Shown here: piece after piece, positions 31,160 through 42,488 of the stretch
How positions within the stretch are numbered: the first letter of the stretch is position 1
Layout of the letters: each line of letters begins with the position of its first letter
Origin: Epithemia pelagica
Lineage: Eukaryota > Bacillariophyta > Bacillariophyceae > Surirellales > Surirellaceae
NCBI GenBank assembly: GCA_946965045.2
Contig: OX337229.1
Location: forward strand, 1,674,001-1,738,000
Direction of reading: 5' to 3'
Length of the DNA stretch: 64,000 bases
Notes under the pieces: model-generated
Database searches by the model: none
What the model was told of the DNA's origin: nothing
Seen by the model: only the letters and a program-made list of their open reading frames with translations
Made by a program: the position numbers and the translations under genes

Positions 31160-31232
31160 TCATTGTATACGTTGGAGGCTCCTGACCTGCTCCCTGCGCC
31201 TACATCCCTCTAGCTAGTATCCATAGCTACTG

Positions 31233-31316
31233 CTCATTCTTAGCGGGAGTGACTTTGACGAAGATCTTTAGGTCGCATTACTCCCTCCAAGACTCCCGCT
31301 AAGGATTAAGAATGAG
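31233..31316. repeat. Interrupted inverted repeat
   Basis: CTCATTCTTAGCGGGAGT at 31233-31250 pairs with 31292-31316, whose reverse complement carries a short insertion after CTCATTCTTA. It lies about 75 bp after the DUF1499 stop, so it may form a 3' hairpin or be a small MITE remnant. Confidence 0.55.
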
Positions 31317-31731
31317 ATGCTTATTCGTCTGAGACGGGACGGGTGGGCCGTAAGGCTTGGGGTCTGGGGTGGGATTTTCCAGAAAGACCAGCTGTACCGA
31401 AAACGGACGGACACTAGAGTAAAAAGTACAATTGAGCAAACATGGCGGTTGATGAAACAGTTAAATATATATGGCAATGATATAGCAATGAATATTTTAA
31501 TAGTCAGTCACGGTATGATTTGCAGGTGCACCTCCAACCGCGTAATTTGCGAGTAAGGTCTCACCCTTGACGTATCCATCATATTAATGTACGACTCCCA
31601 ACCATCGATCTATGACCACTACAAGCGTTTTTTGTGTTGAAGCCTGTAATTTGACGTTGAATGACGTTACGAGCTCCCCGCTCCAGCAGTCTCTCCAAAA
31701 TCGCTAAGTGCTCATCCCCACGAAATACACC

Positions 31732-31980
31732 ATGACGAACAGTCGGCCGCCGCAACAGCAAACAAGGAAAAGGGGAAGTAGTACCAAAGGGGAACTGGAC
31801 ATGGTACGGAAACGATCGAGGGAAGAGGAAGAGGAAAAGCTCCCCTGGACCACCTTGGCTGATGCGCTGGAGGAAATTGTCAAGGCGTTTACATCTAAGG
31901 GTGTAGAGGTTATGACAGCGGCGAAAGATGCAGTTGTGACCGAACTCGAAAAAATGGCTGGAGACAAGGCCGACAAATGA
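31732..31980 (+). CDS. Small hypothetical protein, 82 aa
   Basis: ATG 31732 to TGA at 31978-31980. The N-terminus is basic and low-complexity (RPPQQQTRKRG, RKRSREEEEEK). A short amphipathic helical tail follows (LADALEEIVKAFTSKGVEVMTAAKDAVVTELEKM). It is a plausible small nuclear or coiled-coil protein, but nothing identifies a family and it may be a first exon. Confidence 0.35.
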   Translation: MTNSRPPQQQTRKRGSSTKGELDMVRKRSREEEEEKLPWTTLADALEEIVKAFTSKGVEVMTAAKDAVVTELEKMAGDKADK

Positions 31981-34900
31981 AAGAAAATCGAAACACAACA
32001 GATCCACTCGAACGGAACTTCTCCCAAAATTCGGGGGAGGAAACTCAAACTGTGGTAGTCCTCGAATACTTAACCAAACGAGGAGGACGAGTAGTAGCAC
32101 CGCCGCAATTCACCAAGATGACAACACGAGAAGGACACGAAACGAGTGGCCAAGCAGAATCCGTCCAAGAAATGTCTTCGTTCGTTTGGAACCACTGGTA
32201 AAAGAAACCAGAAAACAAGCAAATTTCGATGCGCCTCCCAAGGAACGAACGGACTTGGACCAGAAACCGACGGCTCGAGATGAATTGAACTTTGATAAAA
32301 CGGATGACAATGAGGATGAATCGTCTTTGGTCGTCCGTTGCCTCGTCCCAAGGATCCTCGCAATCGTCCACAGTCTTGTCATTATCAACATCAACAGTAT
32401 TGTCGGTGGGGCAACGCAAAAACGGAGTAGGGAATTCCTCTGGTACATAAGAGGAAAGCTCCTCTCGATCCAGCAGCCGAGGCCATCGCAAACCAACCGC
32501 CACCACGAGCCCCGCCAAACCGACTGTGGATGCTTTTCGCTAGTCACACGACAATACCCACTCCGCCATGATACTCCAAGCCAAAACCTTGACAACCTCG
32601 GATGAATCCGACTATTGAGGCTCAACTGTTGGCGTCCAAAAAGGGCTTTCGTTCACGACTCTTTTTGGCATCCACCGCCCACAACAACAACAAGGACGCC
32701 GACCGACACCACGAAACAGGACGACCATAAAAGTCCATTGTCTAGGGACGAAACATCTCTCTTGTTGTCGTCAGTTTCCATGAAGAAGAAGAAGATGGCA
32801 TTACAATTCCATCACAACAGTAAGGATCCTGACACGGCCGACGATCAAACCACTACCAACGATTCAGTTTCGGCCAGACACACTCGACAACAACAACAGC
32901 AACGGCCTCTGGAACAGTCGGATCTGAGCAATGGCTTCTTGTCGATGTCATTGTCATCACGACCACCGCAACCGATAGGGGCAGTTTGGCAATGCCAACC
33001 AGTTCCCAAAGCCCACGTCGTTGTCGAAAAGGGCCACAAGAGGAACAGCAAGAATCCGAACGCCCCAAAAAACCCAACACGATTGCAGCACGACTTCTAC
33101 AAGTGCCTCCTTGACCTTGTCGTCCTCACCTCACAATGTCGCTCCAATGGGGCGTGGCACCCTTTGTACTGGGACGCACCAAAAGTGCTCGACTCAAACT
33201 GCGACGACAACAAAAAGAACAGCTGCAGCAGCGGAAACCAAACAAAGAAGGTCCACAGCACCAGGACGATGATGGCGTTCCCCAACAGTCGCGGAGAAAG
33301 GCAGGGTTGTGGACTGCCTCGTGTGACGATAACCAAAGTTGGACCGTGAATGCTACAATCAATGAATCGAGCAGCAGCAGTTCCGTTCCATCCTATTCGT
33401 CCCTTTCCTAGACCTCCTCGTACACGACATCTCATAGAACACGAATGACACGACGGCGCTGTGTCAATGCCCCCACCACACTCCACGACGACAACGAGCC
33501 GGTTGCGATCAAAACATGCAGGACCCGTGGAGGAACCACTGGCCGACAACAACGAGAGCATGACCGAGTCGCCCACAGCGCCAGCACCAACCCATAGTAA
33601 AAGACTGTCAACGAATTCCACCAATGGTGGAGTGGGGGTCAATGTCTACGCAAGACGATAGTCAACTACAACTCTTGGCGGACGAAGTATGCTTTTTGTG
33701 TGAGGGATTCTGGGAAAATATTGAATCAGGATTCATCCTAGAATTGGCCGGGCTCTTGAGTCTGGAACGCAACCGGAAACTGTTGTGTAAGTCCAACCAT
33801 GTGGAGGCGTCTGCTGGTGCTGCTGCCACCGATGGACCGGTGCTTCAAGCTATTTTGGATTTGATGGGGAAATTGCCTGTAACTCTCCTTCGCCAACGAC
33901 AGCAACAAGAACCCTCCCTTCTCACCAATACGCCGGAGGATGCCTGGCTTCCCCTGTCTTGTGAAACGACACCAGATGGAGTACCGAATCGAAATGACTA
34001 CGAATGCAACAATCATACGAGGCAAATCGGAAACAAGCGGCGACAACAACAACAACACCATACTCAACAATCCACTCCTTGTTTCGGCCGAACGAAACAA
34101 CATCAACACCAAAACCACACTCAACAATTGACACCAGACGCAAGCTATCCAAAAGAGTAGCATACCAGCGACAACAGCACCCAAAGCAACAATCCACTCC
34201 TAGTTTCGGCCGAACGACAACAACACCCAACGCAACCCAAACGCAACAATCAAAAGCTGACAACAAGAGATGAGGATGGAGGAAAGGCAGATCCATGGAC
34301 CAACCAACGCAGCAATCAACCTCTTTGACGAGCAGCGACAACCACAACTAGCAACGACAAGGAGGAGCAGCAAGACCAAGAGAAATGACTATACGAGTAC
34401 GACACGATGCACAAACAAGCTACTAGTCTAGACTTCCTACTGTGAAAGCGAGCAGCGCACATGGAAACCAACCCCCCACAACGATAACCTCAACCGACGA
34501 CCCTCCCAAAGCAGCAGTAATATGAACGAAAGCAAAATGGAGAAGGAAAGCAACAATCAACTACGGTCAACTAGACAGAATAAGATGAGAAAGACATGCA
34601 ACAATCAAACCAGTTCCCTTTCTGATTCCACTTTCCCGTCTGGTTCAAAATTCTCCCTCTCTCGCACGCATGTGGCCATAAGTACCATGAACATCAGCAA
34701 ACCAGTCCTAGTCTGGGTGTATATCTTGGGTAATTTTTGGATCCGAGTGGCGAAAAAGGGAAACTATCATCACACTCATCATGTTCGTCCAGTTCCTGTT
34801 CCATCCTCGTTGTCAGTTTTTGAACAGCAACACGGGTTTATGAAATGAAGCTTTCTTACTTAAAAAAACCGTTGGAAGCAGACAAATGCAGACATTTCAT

Positions 34901-35111
34901 GTTCATTTCAGGCCCGCCAAGCATCCACCAGAAACACGTCTCTTTAATTCACTCGTACTCCTTAATAATAGACCTATGGCCGCTACCCATCATGTAGAGA
35001 AAACTACTGCTCCTGAATACGGATACTGAACTCAGCCGTCCTATACCGCCTTGGCGGTTTCAATCTCTCGAAGATCCAAGATCTCATAAGATAGACCCTT
35101 GTGATAAGAAA
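31981..35111. other. 3.1-kb CAA/ACAACA-rich tract, no gene resolved
   Basis: This stretch is rich in CAACAA/AACGAC-type low complexity, producing many medium-length frames on both strands. Most plus-strand frames lack an early ATG. The best candidates are plus frames 33136-33411 (90 codons) and 33642-34160 (172 codons; start MSTQDDSQLQLL, then EVCFLCEGFWENI and ELAGLLSLERNRKLL before dissolving into Gln/Asn/Thr). A 108-codon frame at 34522-34848 has one hydrophobic stretch. I cannot support a gene model. A decayed repetitive gene or a rapidly evolving multi-exon gene are both possible. Confidence 0.35.
34065..34222 (+). repeat. Imperfect direct duplication with 122-bp spacing
   Basis: A segment with CAACAATCCACTCCT then GTTTCGGCCGAACGA occurs at 34065-34100 and again at 34187-34222 with few changes, inside the CAA-rich tract. 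It suggests local tandem expansion. Confidence 0.6.
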
Positions 35112-37547
35112 ATGTTGCCCGAAATAGAGAAGACGCCGATATTGCTTTTGAGATTCACCGCAAAAGCAACAAAGGAACTCGTTGATTTAGTTGAAAACAG
35201 ACTCAAAGATGACGGGTTTATTGTCGATCGCACAGAGACGGGCCCGAACATCAGTCTTACCCTCACAACGACCCAAGAGCACCTTGAAGAACAGGCCGAA
35301 CTTGGCCACTACATGTTTCTGGATGTCCAGAACAAGGTAGTCGACAAGTTTGAAGTGAAGAAGCGCCACCGATTTTGCGACACAAAGGAACTGCGTCGCG
35401 ACAAATATGGCCTGTTTCAACCATCGGATTGGTTGGTATTGACAACACGTCTTTTCAATGGGGTCACAGTGTTGGCTGCTGGAGAAACTGAAAACGAACT
35501 CTCCGAACTTTTAAAAGACAAGTATAAAGCGAACTATCTGTTGGCAGATATCAGTTTGATTGGTTTGGATTCCTTTTCCAAGAGCCAGCGATGGGCAGAC
35601 CACGGAGAAAGATCCGATTGCTTGCGTCATGTTCTTGAGACGTATGACTTGGTGGACACGATAACCCCACTTCATTTACCAGCGATCCGTCGCGAAATCA
35701 CTTGTCAAACTACTTTTGGACCTTGGTATCAAATCAATCCACCAGTTGAAAAAATCAAGTCCTATTATGGATGGGAAGTCGCCTTTTACTTTGCATGGAT
35801 GGGATTCTTGACAAGATGGTTGGCGTTTCCAGGTATTTTGGGCCTCGTAATTTACGTCATGAGAATTTACCGTAATGATTCAATTGATACGGATGAATAT
35901 ACACCTTTTTATGGCCTGGTCTGCTTTTTCTGGGCTATCCTATTTGTTCGCTTCTGGGAAAGAGAAGAGCACAGATTGGCCTATGGATGGGGCACCTTCC
36001 CGTTGACCGCTTATGAACGACAGAAATACTTTGCAAAACGAGTTGATTTTCGAGGATTTGTCCGCACATCTCCCGTGACAGGTGAATTGGAGACTCACTT
36101 TCCAAGTTTTCGGTACGTACGCTAAGCTTTTTAGAGATTTGAGGAGACAGGGGATCTCTCATGAACCGATCAATGACGTTGCAAACGGAAAACAGGAGAA
36201 CGTTGAGATATCTAGTGTCAGCAGTCGTAACGCTGGTCATGTTGGCTGTTGCATTTACTGTGATGATCCTTTCGCTCAATCTTCAAGGTTATATCCGTCC
36301 TCAGTCGAATCCGCAGCGTTGGCATGAGAACAATAAGCACCCTTTTCATTTTCCAGTTTTGGCTTCGCTTGCTGAAGAAGGCCATATATTTGATAGCAGC
36401 TCTGAGTGGCGGGTTTACATGCCTACTATTCTGCACGTTGCCTGCATCTTCACTCTCAATAACATATACAGAGTGATTGCCGAAAAGCTTACCGACTATG
36501 AGAACCATGAAACAGAACGAAGTCATGAGTACTCGCTGATATTGAAGCGTTTTCTATTTGAAGCTTTTGACTGCTACGTCGCTTTGTTCTATCTTGCCTT
36601 CTATGAAAGAGACGTTGTACGCCTACGAAGTGAGCTCGCGGCTGTTTTTCAGATAGACACGGCTCGACGGCTCCTACTGGAATGCATAGTTCCGGTTATC
36701 GTGTTGTGGTGGAAACTCGGTCGTGTCTGGATTCCATACTTATCCAAACAAACAACAAGTGCGAGTGATCCTCGATCTCCCGTACTAGAAGATGTGGTTC
36801 ATGAGGCTGATCTGGACGCATACGAACAAGTAAGTATTGATATTCTTTAGGAAACATATCTGCCTGGGAGATTTCTCACATGCAATCAGTTTGATGATAT
36901 GATGGAGATGTGTATTCAACTCGGATACGTCACATTATTCGCTAGCGCTTACCCCCTGGCTTCGCTCATTAGCATCTTTGCCAATTGGGTCGAGGTTCGG
37001 TCAGATGCGTTCAAGTTATCATTCTGTCAACGGCCTACGACGTATCGTGCATCTGGTCTAGGCATGTGGAAATCCCTGTTTGCAGGAGTGATATGGATGA
37101 GTGCCCTGACCAACTGCTTGATAGTTGGCTTCACAAGTGATCAGCTGGTGTATTATCTACCCAACATGTACATAGGGGACTTTACTGGTTACAGGGAAAT
37201 GGGACACGAAAAGGTATGACAGTGCTCGTCTGATTGACGGGAGTTTCCTATTTCTCACATTTTTCTGTTCAGGGCTGGGTGTTAGTTTTTGTCATGTTTG
37301 GGTTAGAGAGGTTGCTGTTGGTTTTTGGTTTCTTGATTTACAACACAATCCCTGACGTAAGTCCTCAATTCAGCATATACTGGATTCGCCGATGCCGCGA
37401 AGCTCTTGTTCTCACACATCATACACATAGGTTCCCGAAAATATCCTTAACCTCATCGAGAGAAGGCAGTTCATTCAGTCGAGAGCCGTAGAGAATACAA
37501 AACGAGAAGAACGACGACGGACAAGTCTCTTAAAGAAGACCAAGTAA
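35112..37547 (+). CDS. Anoctamin (TMEM16) family membrane protein
   Basis: Five exons by inference: 35112-36112, 36151-36829, 36890-37213, 37273-37356 and 37431-37547, giving 734 aa. The N-terminal 200 residues are cytosolic and contain a TMEM16 dimerisation-like region. The membrane part follows: YGWEVAFYFAWMGFLTRWL, ILGLVIYVM, FYGLVCFFWAILFVRFWEREEHRLAYGWG, then RKKFAKR/DFRG and SPVTGELETHFP. After these come YLVSAVVTLVMLAVAFTVM, NNIYRVIAEKLTDYENH, the hallmark EMCIQLGYVTLFASAYPLASLISIFANWVEVR, and a last helix in exon 4. TMEM16 proteins are Ca2+-activated chloride channels and/or lipid scramblases. The C-terminus is short and basic (SLLKKTK). The first intron is only 38 nt, which is short but is the only solution that keeps frame. 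Confidence 0.85.
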
Positions 37548-37739
37548 CTACTTAGCATTTGCTTTTAGGTGTCGTTTATACTGAAGTCCGTTGAACTAGA
37601 AGGAGGCAAGTACTTGTCAGAATGTCCGGAAGAGACGGTAACTTCAGACCAGCAGCATGTCGCACCGGTCGTCATTCAACCTATCACCCCAGACATGTCG
37701 ACAAATAAAATACCTTCCACTATCCCATGTTGCTGTGTC

Positions 37740-38491
37740 CTAGCTTTGTACTTTCAATCCTGCCGCTTCCATTGCGTTCACAAGCTCTTCAGCATTTGGA
37801 AATCTCCCTTCCGCGAGTTTACTGAACACAGTCTCCCCGTCCAGAAAGATCTCGAATGCTCCAGTTACTGTCCACCGTGCAACGAACTGGGGCAGCAATA
37901 AGAACAAGAATATCCCAATCTGAATAGCATTTTGTTGCACAGAGGCAGTCCAGGCTGGTGGGTGCTGGATTCCCACCATGCGAAAAAGATTGTTCGGCCC
38001 CAATACCATCCATGCGAGAGCGACCATTTGTGTTATCGACACTATATGAGATAAAAACTCCGCAAGAGGTGGTGAAGGATAGTTCTCCCCTTCAATCTTT
38101 CCGACAAGTTCAGGGAATTTTTTTTGGAGGAACTCCGCCACCTATGGATCATCAATAGAGCATTGTTGTTAGATGTCGTCAGTCCGCCAGTGCAATCGAT
38201 GAGATTTCGAGTTCAACTTACTTGGACAAAGTTCCCCCGCATGCCTCATGATGTACAGTACAGAACCTTGATTGTGTGTTCTGCGGCTTCTTTCAGTGTC
38301 TTTGTAGCCCGCGAGAGGGTTTTACATGGTGTTAGACGGTCATTCGAACTCAGGAGAACGATACGAGTTCCTTTCGCTTTTCAAGCTCATCCCTGACTTA
38401 CGCCTGTATTCATTGCCCCTGGTCCTTCAACTCCTACCGCAGAGACGAAACCCAAAACTGCAATAAGCAGACGGCTGATTGCCGAAAACAT
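37740..38491 (-). CDS. SELENOT-like: Selenoprotein T (UGA-encoded Sec in CTSU)
   Basis: Three exons by inference: 38402-38491, 38222-38299 and 37740-38141 on the minus strand. The protein is 189 aa if the UGA at 38246-38248 is read as selenocysteine (residue 48). Exon 1 gives a signal peptide (MFSAISRLLIAVLGFVSAVG). Exon 2 encodes HTIKVLYCTS-U-GMRGNFVQ, the thioredoxin-like CxxU redox motif after a beta strand. Exon 3 supplies the remaining fold, including two hydrophobic helices (FLSHIVSITQMVALAWMVLG, IQIGIFLFLLLPQFVA) and the Rdx-family signature GAFEIFLDGETVFSKLAEGRFPNAEEL. SelT is an ER-membrane thiol oxidoreductase. A SECIS is required in the 3' UTR, which is squeezed into 192 bp before the anoctamin stop codon on the other strand. 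Confidence 0.85.
38246..38248 (-). other. Sec (UGA) recoding site
   Basis: In-frame TGA inside the CTSU motif of the SelT gene, flanked by intact family sequence on both sides and by splice junctions that keep frame. Confidence 0.85.
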
Positions 38492-38801
38492 CCTTGCTTT
38501 TTCGACGCAACAAGAAATAAATCTGGGGATTGTTGGGAGTTTGGAGGGGAAAAGATCTTGTAAGAGGGGTGACGTGAGATTAAAAGAGATCGCCCCCCAA
38601 GGCATCGCCAGTTTTCTTTGCGGCGATGCGCGCAACAATTTTGGTTGCAACGGTCGCCTTGAGATGGCCATTTTCTGTGACAACGCCAAGGACAAGGAAG
38701 CAGCGTCGAGGACAAGCGAAAAGAGTTAACCAGATCGGGACTCTGCAGAGACTTTGAACGCCGTGCAAATCTGGCCGTCCAGCATTGATTATTTAGGTAC
38801 C
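38492..38801. other. Divergent promoter region
   Basis: 310 bp between the starts of the SelT gene (minus) and the 38802 gene (plus). It presumably serves both. No specific motif is recognised. Confidence 0.45.
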
Positions 38802-39333
38802 ATGAGCACCGATAACATGCTGTTGGAGGCGGAATGCTTGGACGCATTCCACAAATTGCAGATTGTCTACCACTCCTCTGTTGCAGCTTCAGTTGCACTC
38901 GCGTTTTTCTCTCTGTGTGTCAGACATGTTTGGCTTCGTGAGCTTCCTGGTGCACCCAGCCTGGCATTCCAGTTTTACTGCGTCATTGGCATCATGCAGA
39001 TTGTGATTGCCATCATGCTGATCACCGTGTTTGTACCGCATTGTCCTAATTCATGCTTGGACTATTGCTCAAACAACTACAAGCCAGCGTACTTTGTTTA
39101 TCCCATTATTGGCACGACGCTTGGCGTCCTTCTACTCAAGGAAGGTAAGGTTCGCTTGTCATTTCTTGCCGTTGACCATTCCCAATACTCATGTTGTGAT
39201 TTGATACTGGATGACAGCCATGAGGCACAGGAAGATGGCTCAGAATGTGTCCAGGCAAGGGGAAGGTGATCCCACCCTGTTTCAGTCTATTCCAGCAAGT
39301 GAAGTAGAGCTCCAGGACGGAGATTTGGCCTAG
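38802..39333 (+). CDS. Small multi-pass membrane protein
   Basis: Two exons by inference, 38802-39144 and 39218-39333, giving 152 aa. Start at ATG 38802 (MSTDNMLLEAECLDAFHKL). Three hydrophobic helices are visible: VYHSSVAASVALAFFSLCV, FQFYCVIGIMQIVIAIMLITVFVP and AYFVYPIIGTTLGVLLL. Between helices 2 and 3 a Cys cluster (PHCPNSCLDYCSNNY) may form disulfides or bind metal. The cytosolic tail is soluble (RKMAQNVSRQGEG...EVELQDGDLA). No family recognised. It is divergent from the selenoprotein T gene. Confidence 0.7.
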
Positions 39334-39713
39334 GCGGTGTGGCCGACACAATGATTTTACTTCTTTCTTACTAATGAATCTCAGCAAATGAAAAGGGAGG
39401 GACAACGATTACAATCAACGTCGAAGTATTGTACAAGAGCACGCAAGATTGTTGTAGATCATATTATTATGCAAGTCTTTATTTGAAACCCTAAGTACGC
39501 CTGGTTCCTTTCTAACAAACTCATGTATGCTGCGTGGTCGTTTATATGGTCGGAGATGGGAAGACCCATTTTCTCTTGTTCTTGGATGAGGCTCGTTGAG
39601 AATATTTCGCTCTCCAGAATATTAGTGAATTGTTCGGCGCCGATGCAGGCGTAAAGTGCTTTCTTTGAATCGTCCGAGTCATAGCCAGTACCTTATTTGC
39701 AGCCACAAGTTCG
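39334..39713. other. Convergent 3' spacer
   Basis: 380 bp between two convergent genes. A 103-codon minus frame overlaps here (39542-39853) but is a shadow of the downstream gene. No other feature. Confidence 0.4.
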
Positions 39714-41222
39714 TTACGCGATGGTGACAACTCGAACCGCATAGCCTGTGTCGTAATCAAATTCGTCGTATATCGAACCTTTCGCTCCATGGAAGTCGCC
39801 TGTTCCTCCAGTGATGACAAAGTGACCGCTCGCTGTCTCGTCTCTGTATACACCTGAGAATGCCAAATGCCCCTCGCAGTGGTTTAAATTAATGTAGGTA
39901 CCTGAGCATTGCCAGTAATCACCCTTGATGCGTTTGCACAACTCAACGTTATACCCAACATCGCGTCCGCCTGGCTTGTTTTGAACATAATCAGCATAGG
40001 GCCATTCCTGACCAGGCTTTGTAGATGCTTGCACAGGATCTTGAATCTCATCACCGTTGGGCTCAATGACTGGTCCACTCCACAACTGCGCCACCTCGTA
40101 GACAGTATTTCGGCACTCGCCCCTTGACGACCCGTAGCCTTTACCTCCATCACTTTTGTCCTTCTTGCCTTTGCCAGAATCGTAATCGACGTCGCTTCTC
40201 TCCTTCTTCCCTTTCCCGCCTTTCCCGGACGAAGAATCAGAGCTGTATCCTTTACCCTTACCCTTGCCATATGTCGGTTTTGGTGTTGGCTTTGGGGTGG
40301 GTTCTGGCGTTTGTACCGGTTTCATTGTGGGTTGCTCAACTGGCTTAACTGTTGGCTTGAAGGTGGGTTTAGGAGTCGGTTTGGGAGTAGGCTTGGGAGT
40401 CGGTTTCGGAGTTTCCTTTTGTGTTGGTTCGGGAGTGGGCTTGGGAGTGGGTTTCGGAGTGGGCTTGGAAGTGTGTCCGGAAGTTGGCTTTTCAGTGGGT
40501 TTCCCTGTTGGTTTGGATGTGGGCTTCTGAGTCGGACCGAATGTTGGCTTTTCAGTGGGTTTCCCTGTTGGTTTGGATGTGGGCTTCTGAGTCGGACCGA
40601 ATGTTGGCTTTTCAGTGGGTTTCCCTGTTGGTTTGGATGTGGGCTTCTGAGTCGGACCGAATGTTGGCTTTTCAGTGGGTTTCCCTGTTGGTTTGGATGT
40701 GGGCTTCTGAGTCGGACCGAATGTTGGCTTGTTTGTCGGCTTACTAGTGGGTTTCTCCGTCGGCGAATCAGTTGGTTTGGTGGTCGGTTTCGATGTGGGC
40801 TTCGCCGAAGGTTGCGCAGTTGGACCCGATGAAGGCTTGGTGGTCGGCTTGCTTGTTGGCTGAGATGTGGGGTATGGAGTGGGCTTTTGTCTTGGTGTAG
40901 ATGTTGGCTTTCCATCCGCAGCAAGAGATCTTGCGTCCCCGAACACAGAACGCGGTCGGGCTTTCTGTCCGTTCAAACTGGAAGACATTGAATTCGTAAA
41001 CATTCTATCTGCCTAGATCGAGGATTCCCGTGTGAGTTTGTGTTGAAGAACAAAGAAACTCCATTCCACTAATCTTTATCTTACCATGGTGTGCCTGCTC
41101 CGATCGTCGTGGTTTGTGTCCATGGCGCTGGGCTCGACGAAAGTGCTTGATGCTCCCTCATTCGCCGTTGCAAACACAGAGGCTCCAATCTGCAAAGCAG
41201 CAACGAGCAAAGCATTTCTCAT
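39714..41222 (-). CDS. Secreted KPT-repeat protein with C-terminal Cys-rich barrel-like domain
   Basis: Two exons by inference, 41085-41222 and 39714-41012, giving 478 aa. Exon 1 provides the signal peptide ([20 protein letters not shown]). After about 85 residues comes a 170-residue tract of tetrads KPTx/GPTx, a pattern frequent in secreted or cell-wall-associated proteins of diatoms. Then a Gly/Lys/Ser-rich spacer ([20 protein letters not shown]) and a 135-residue C-terminal domain: [66 protein letters not shown]. The [14 protein letters not shown] motif resembles dirigent/allene-oxide-cyclase-like barrels. It is probably an extracellular structural or adhesive protein. Thr and Pro density implies O-glycosylation. 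Confidence 0.8.
40484..40730 (-). repeat. 60-bp tandem repeat within the KPT tract
   Basis: Four copies of a 60-nt unit (20 codons) lie head to tail; three are identical at the nucleotide level and the last differs only at its end. Identity at silent positions implies very recent expansion or gene conversion. Confidence 0.9.
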
Positions 41223-42488
41223 TGTTCCGCTATATCTCGATGAGAAATGAAGGTCAAACCCAATAATGATTATGTCGAAGTACTTCTTGCAAACTGTAAA
41301 CCAGGTTTGAGTCTCCAGGATTCACCTCTGAACAGAAATTTTTTCGATCCATTGCCTGTATGAACGTAATGTTCCTGTCTTGTTAGTAAAAATCTAGTTC
41401 AGATTGTCTGACTACATGAGTTTGAGCTCGTTTCCGTTGTCGGTCCTATATTGAAAATCACGATTCACCAAATTTTTTAACGGCTAGTTGCCCGATTATG
41501 TGATTTGCAGGAAAATCCAAATTTTTGTCGTTTCAACCGAATAGAAGAAACTTCATCTCAATAGCCCCTCCCCCAAAACCTACAGAATATGCGTAAGGAG
41601 TGCACAAGGCTATAATACGGTACACTACTAAAAAGATTATTTTGAGCTAAGGAACAAGAAACAAGATGCACTCCGCCCTCTCGATTTGGGCGCGAGGACA
41701 CAATTCCAATATTGGGAAGCAACTAAACCAAACCCACCTAAAGCAACAGAACAAAATGAGAATTGCAACGGATTGAGTATCCAAGATGAGGACAACTTCT
41801 TACTTTTCTCTGTTCCTGCTTCGTCGTATGTTCTCATGCGCTGAAAAGGGTAAAAATCTGATATTCTTTCCGCCGATGCACGCTTCCAACAAAAGGCATT
41901 GACCATGCGGCCTCTGCGCGTGGTGGTTGACTTGAATGTTACTGTCCGTAGTGTCGGCACCTGAAGAGGTTATCACTTTCCTTGTTGTCTGACATTGTTT
42001 ACCTTTATTTCGCGAAGCATTGTTCTACTTGCCATTGCCATTAAGTGCTTTTTGGCGGAGTTTTTTTGCAAACGAATGCGGTTACAAGAAAAGATTCATG
42101 TTTGCGTTTGGGAGGGAAGGCTTGCTATCTTCCTCTGGCATCCATGATACGAGTAGGGAACTTGGATTTTGAATCTAGGTATTTCTATGGATGACATTCA
42201 AGAGTGACACCCTAGCTAGTAGGAGTATCAGCCTCCAAGAAGGGGTAGCTTTTAACGACGGCTGACAGACTGACGCAACGAGTACTCCTCAACGAGATAC
42301 GCTTTGATTTATCGTCAAAACGTTGTACCTTGTACCTGGCCGTCTCGCAGGTACACAGTTACAACCTATCATGCATAACTCTCTTCTGCTGAGGAGTAAG
42401 AGTCAGTCGTCATCTTTTCCCCGCCATAAACGAACAAGATGAGACAGGAGGTGAGCCGTCCATTGTGCTTGAAAACTTACGGGACGAG
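41223..42488. other. Intergenic, 1.3 kb
   Basis: Divergent promoter region of the KPT and RMD1-like genes. A minus frame with ATG at 41906 (89 codons to 41637, one hydrophobic stretch) is not convincing. A CTAGCTAGTAGGAG motif lies near 42212. Nothing else is supported. Confidence 0.4.

Noticed and set aside
32615-33349. 244-codon plus-strand ORF as a gene
   Set aside because: Low-complexity Thr/Gln/Asn composition, no convincing start, and equally long frames on the other strand. Likely a by-product of CAA-rich sequence.
37548-37739. Extra anoctamin exon at 37569
   Set aside because: It would need a 25-nt intron, and the resulting frame stops at once; the TAA at 37545 is a better end.
38246-38248. 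TGA as evidence that the SelT gene is a pseudogene
   Set aside because: It lies exactly at the U of the CTSU motif, with intact family sequence on both sides.
40264-40832. Gly/Val- and Trp/Ser-repeat ORFs opposite the KPT gene
   Set aside because: Shadows of the KPT repeat on the other strand.
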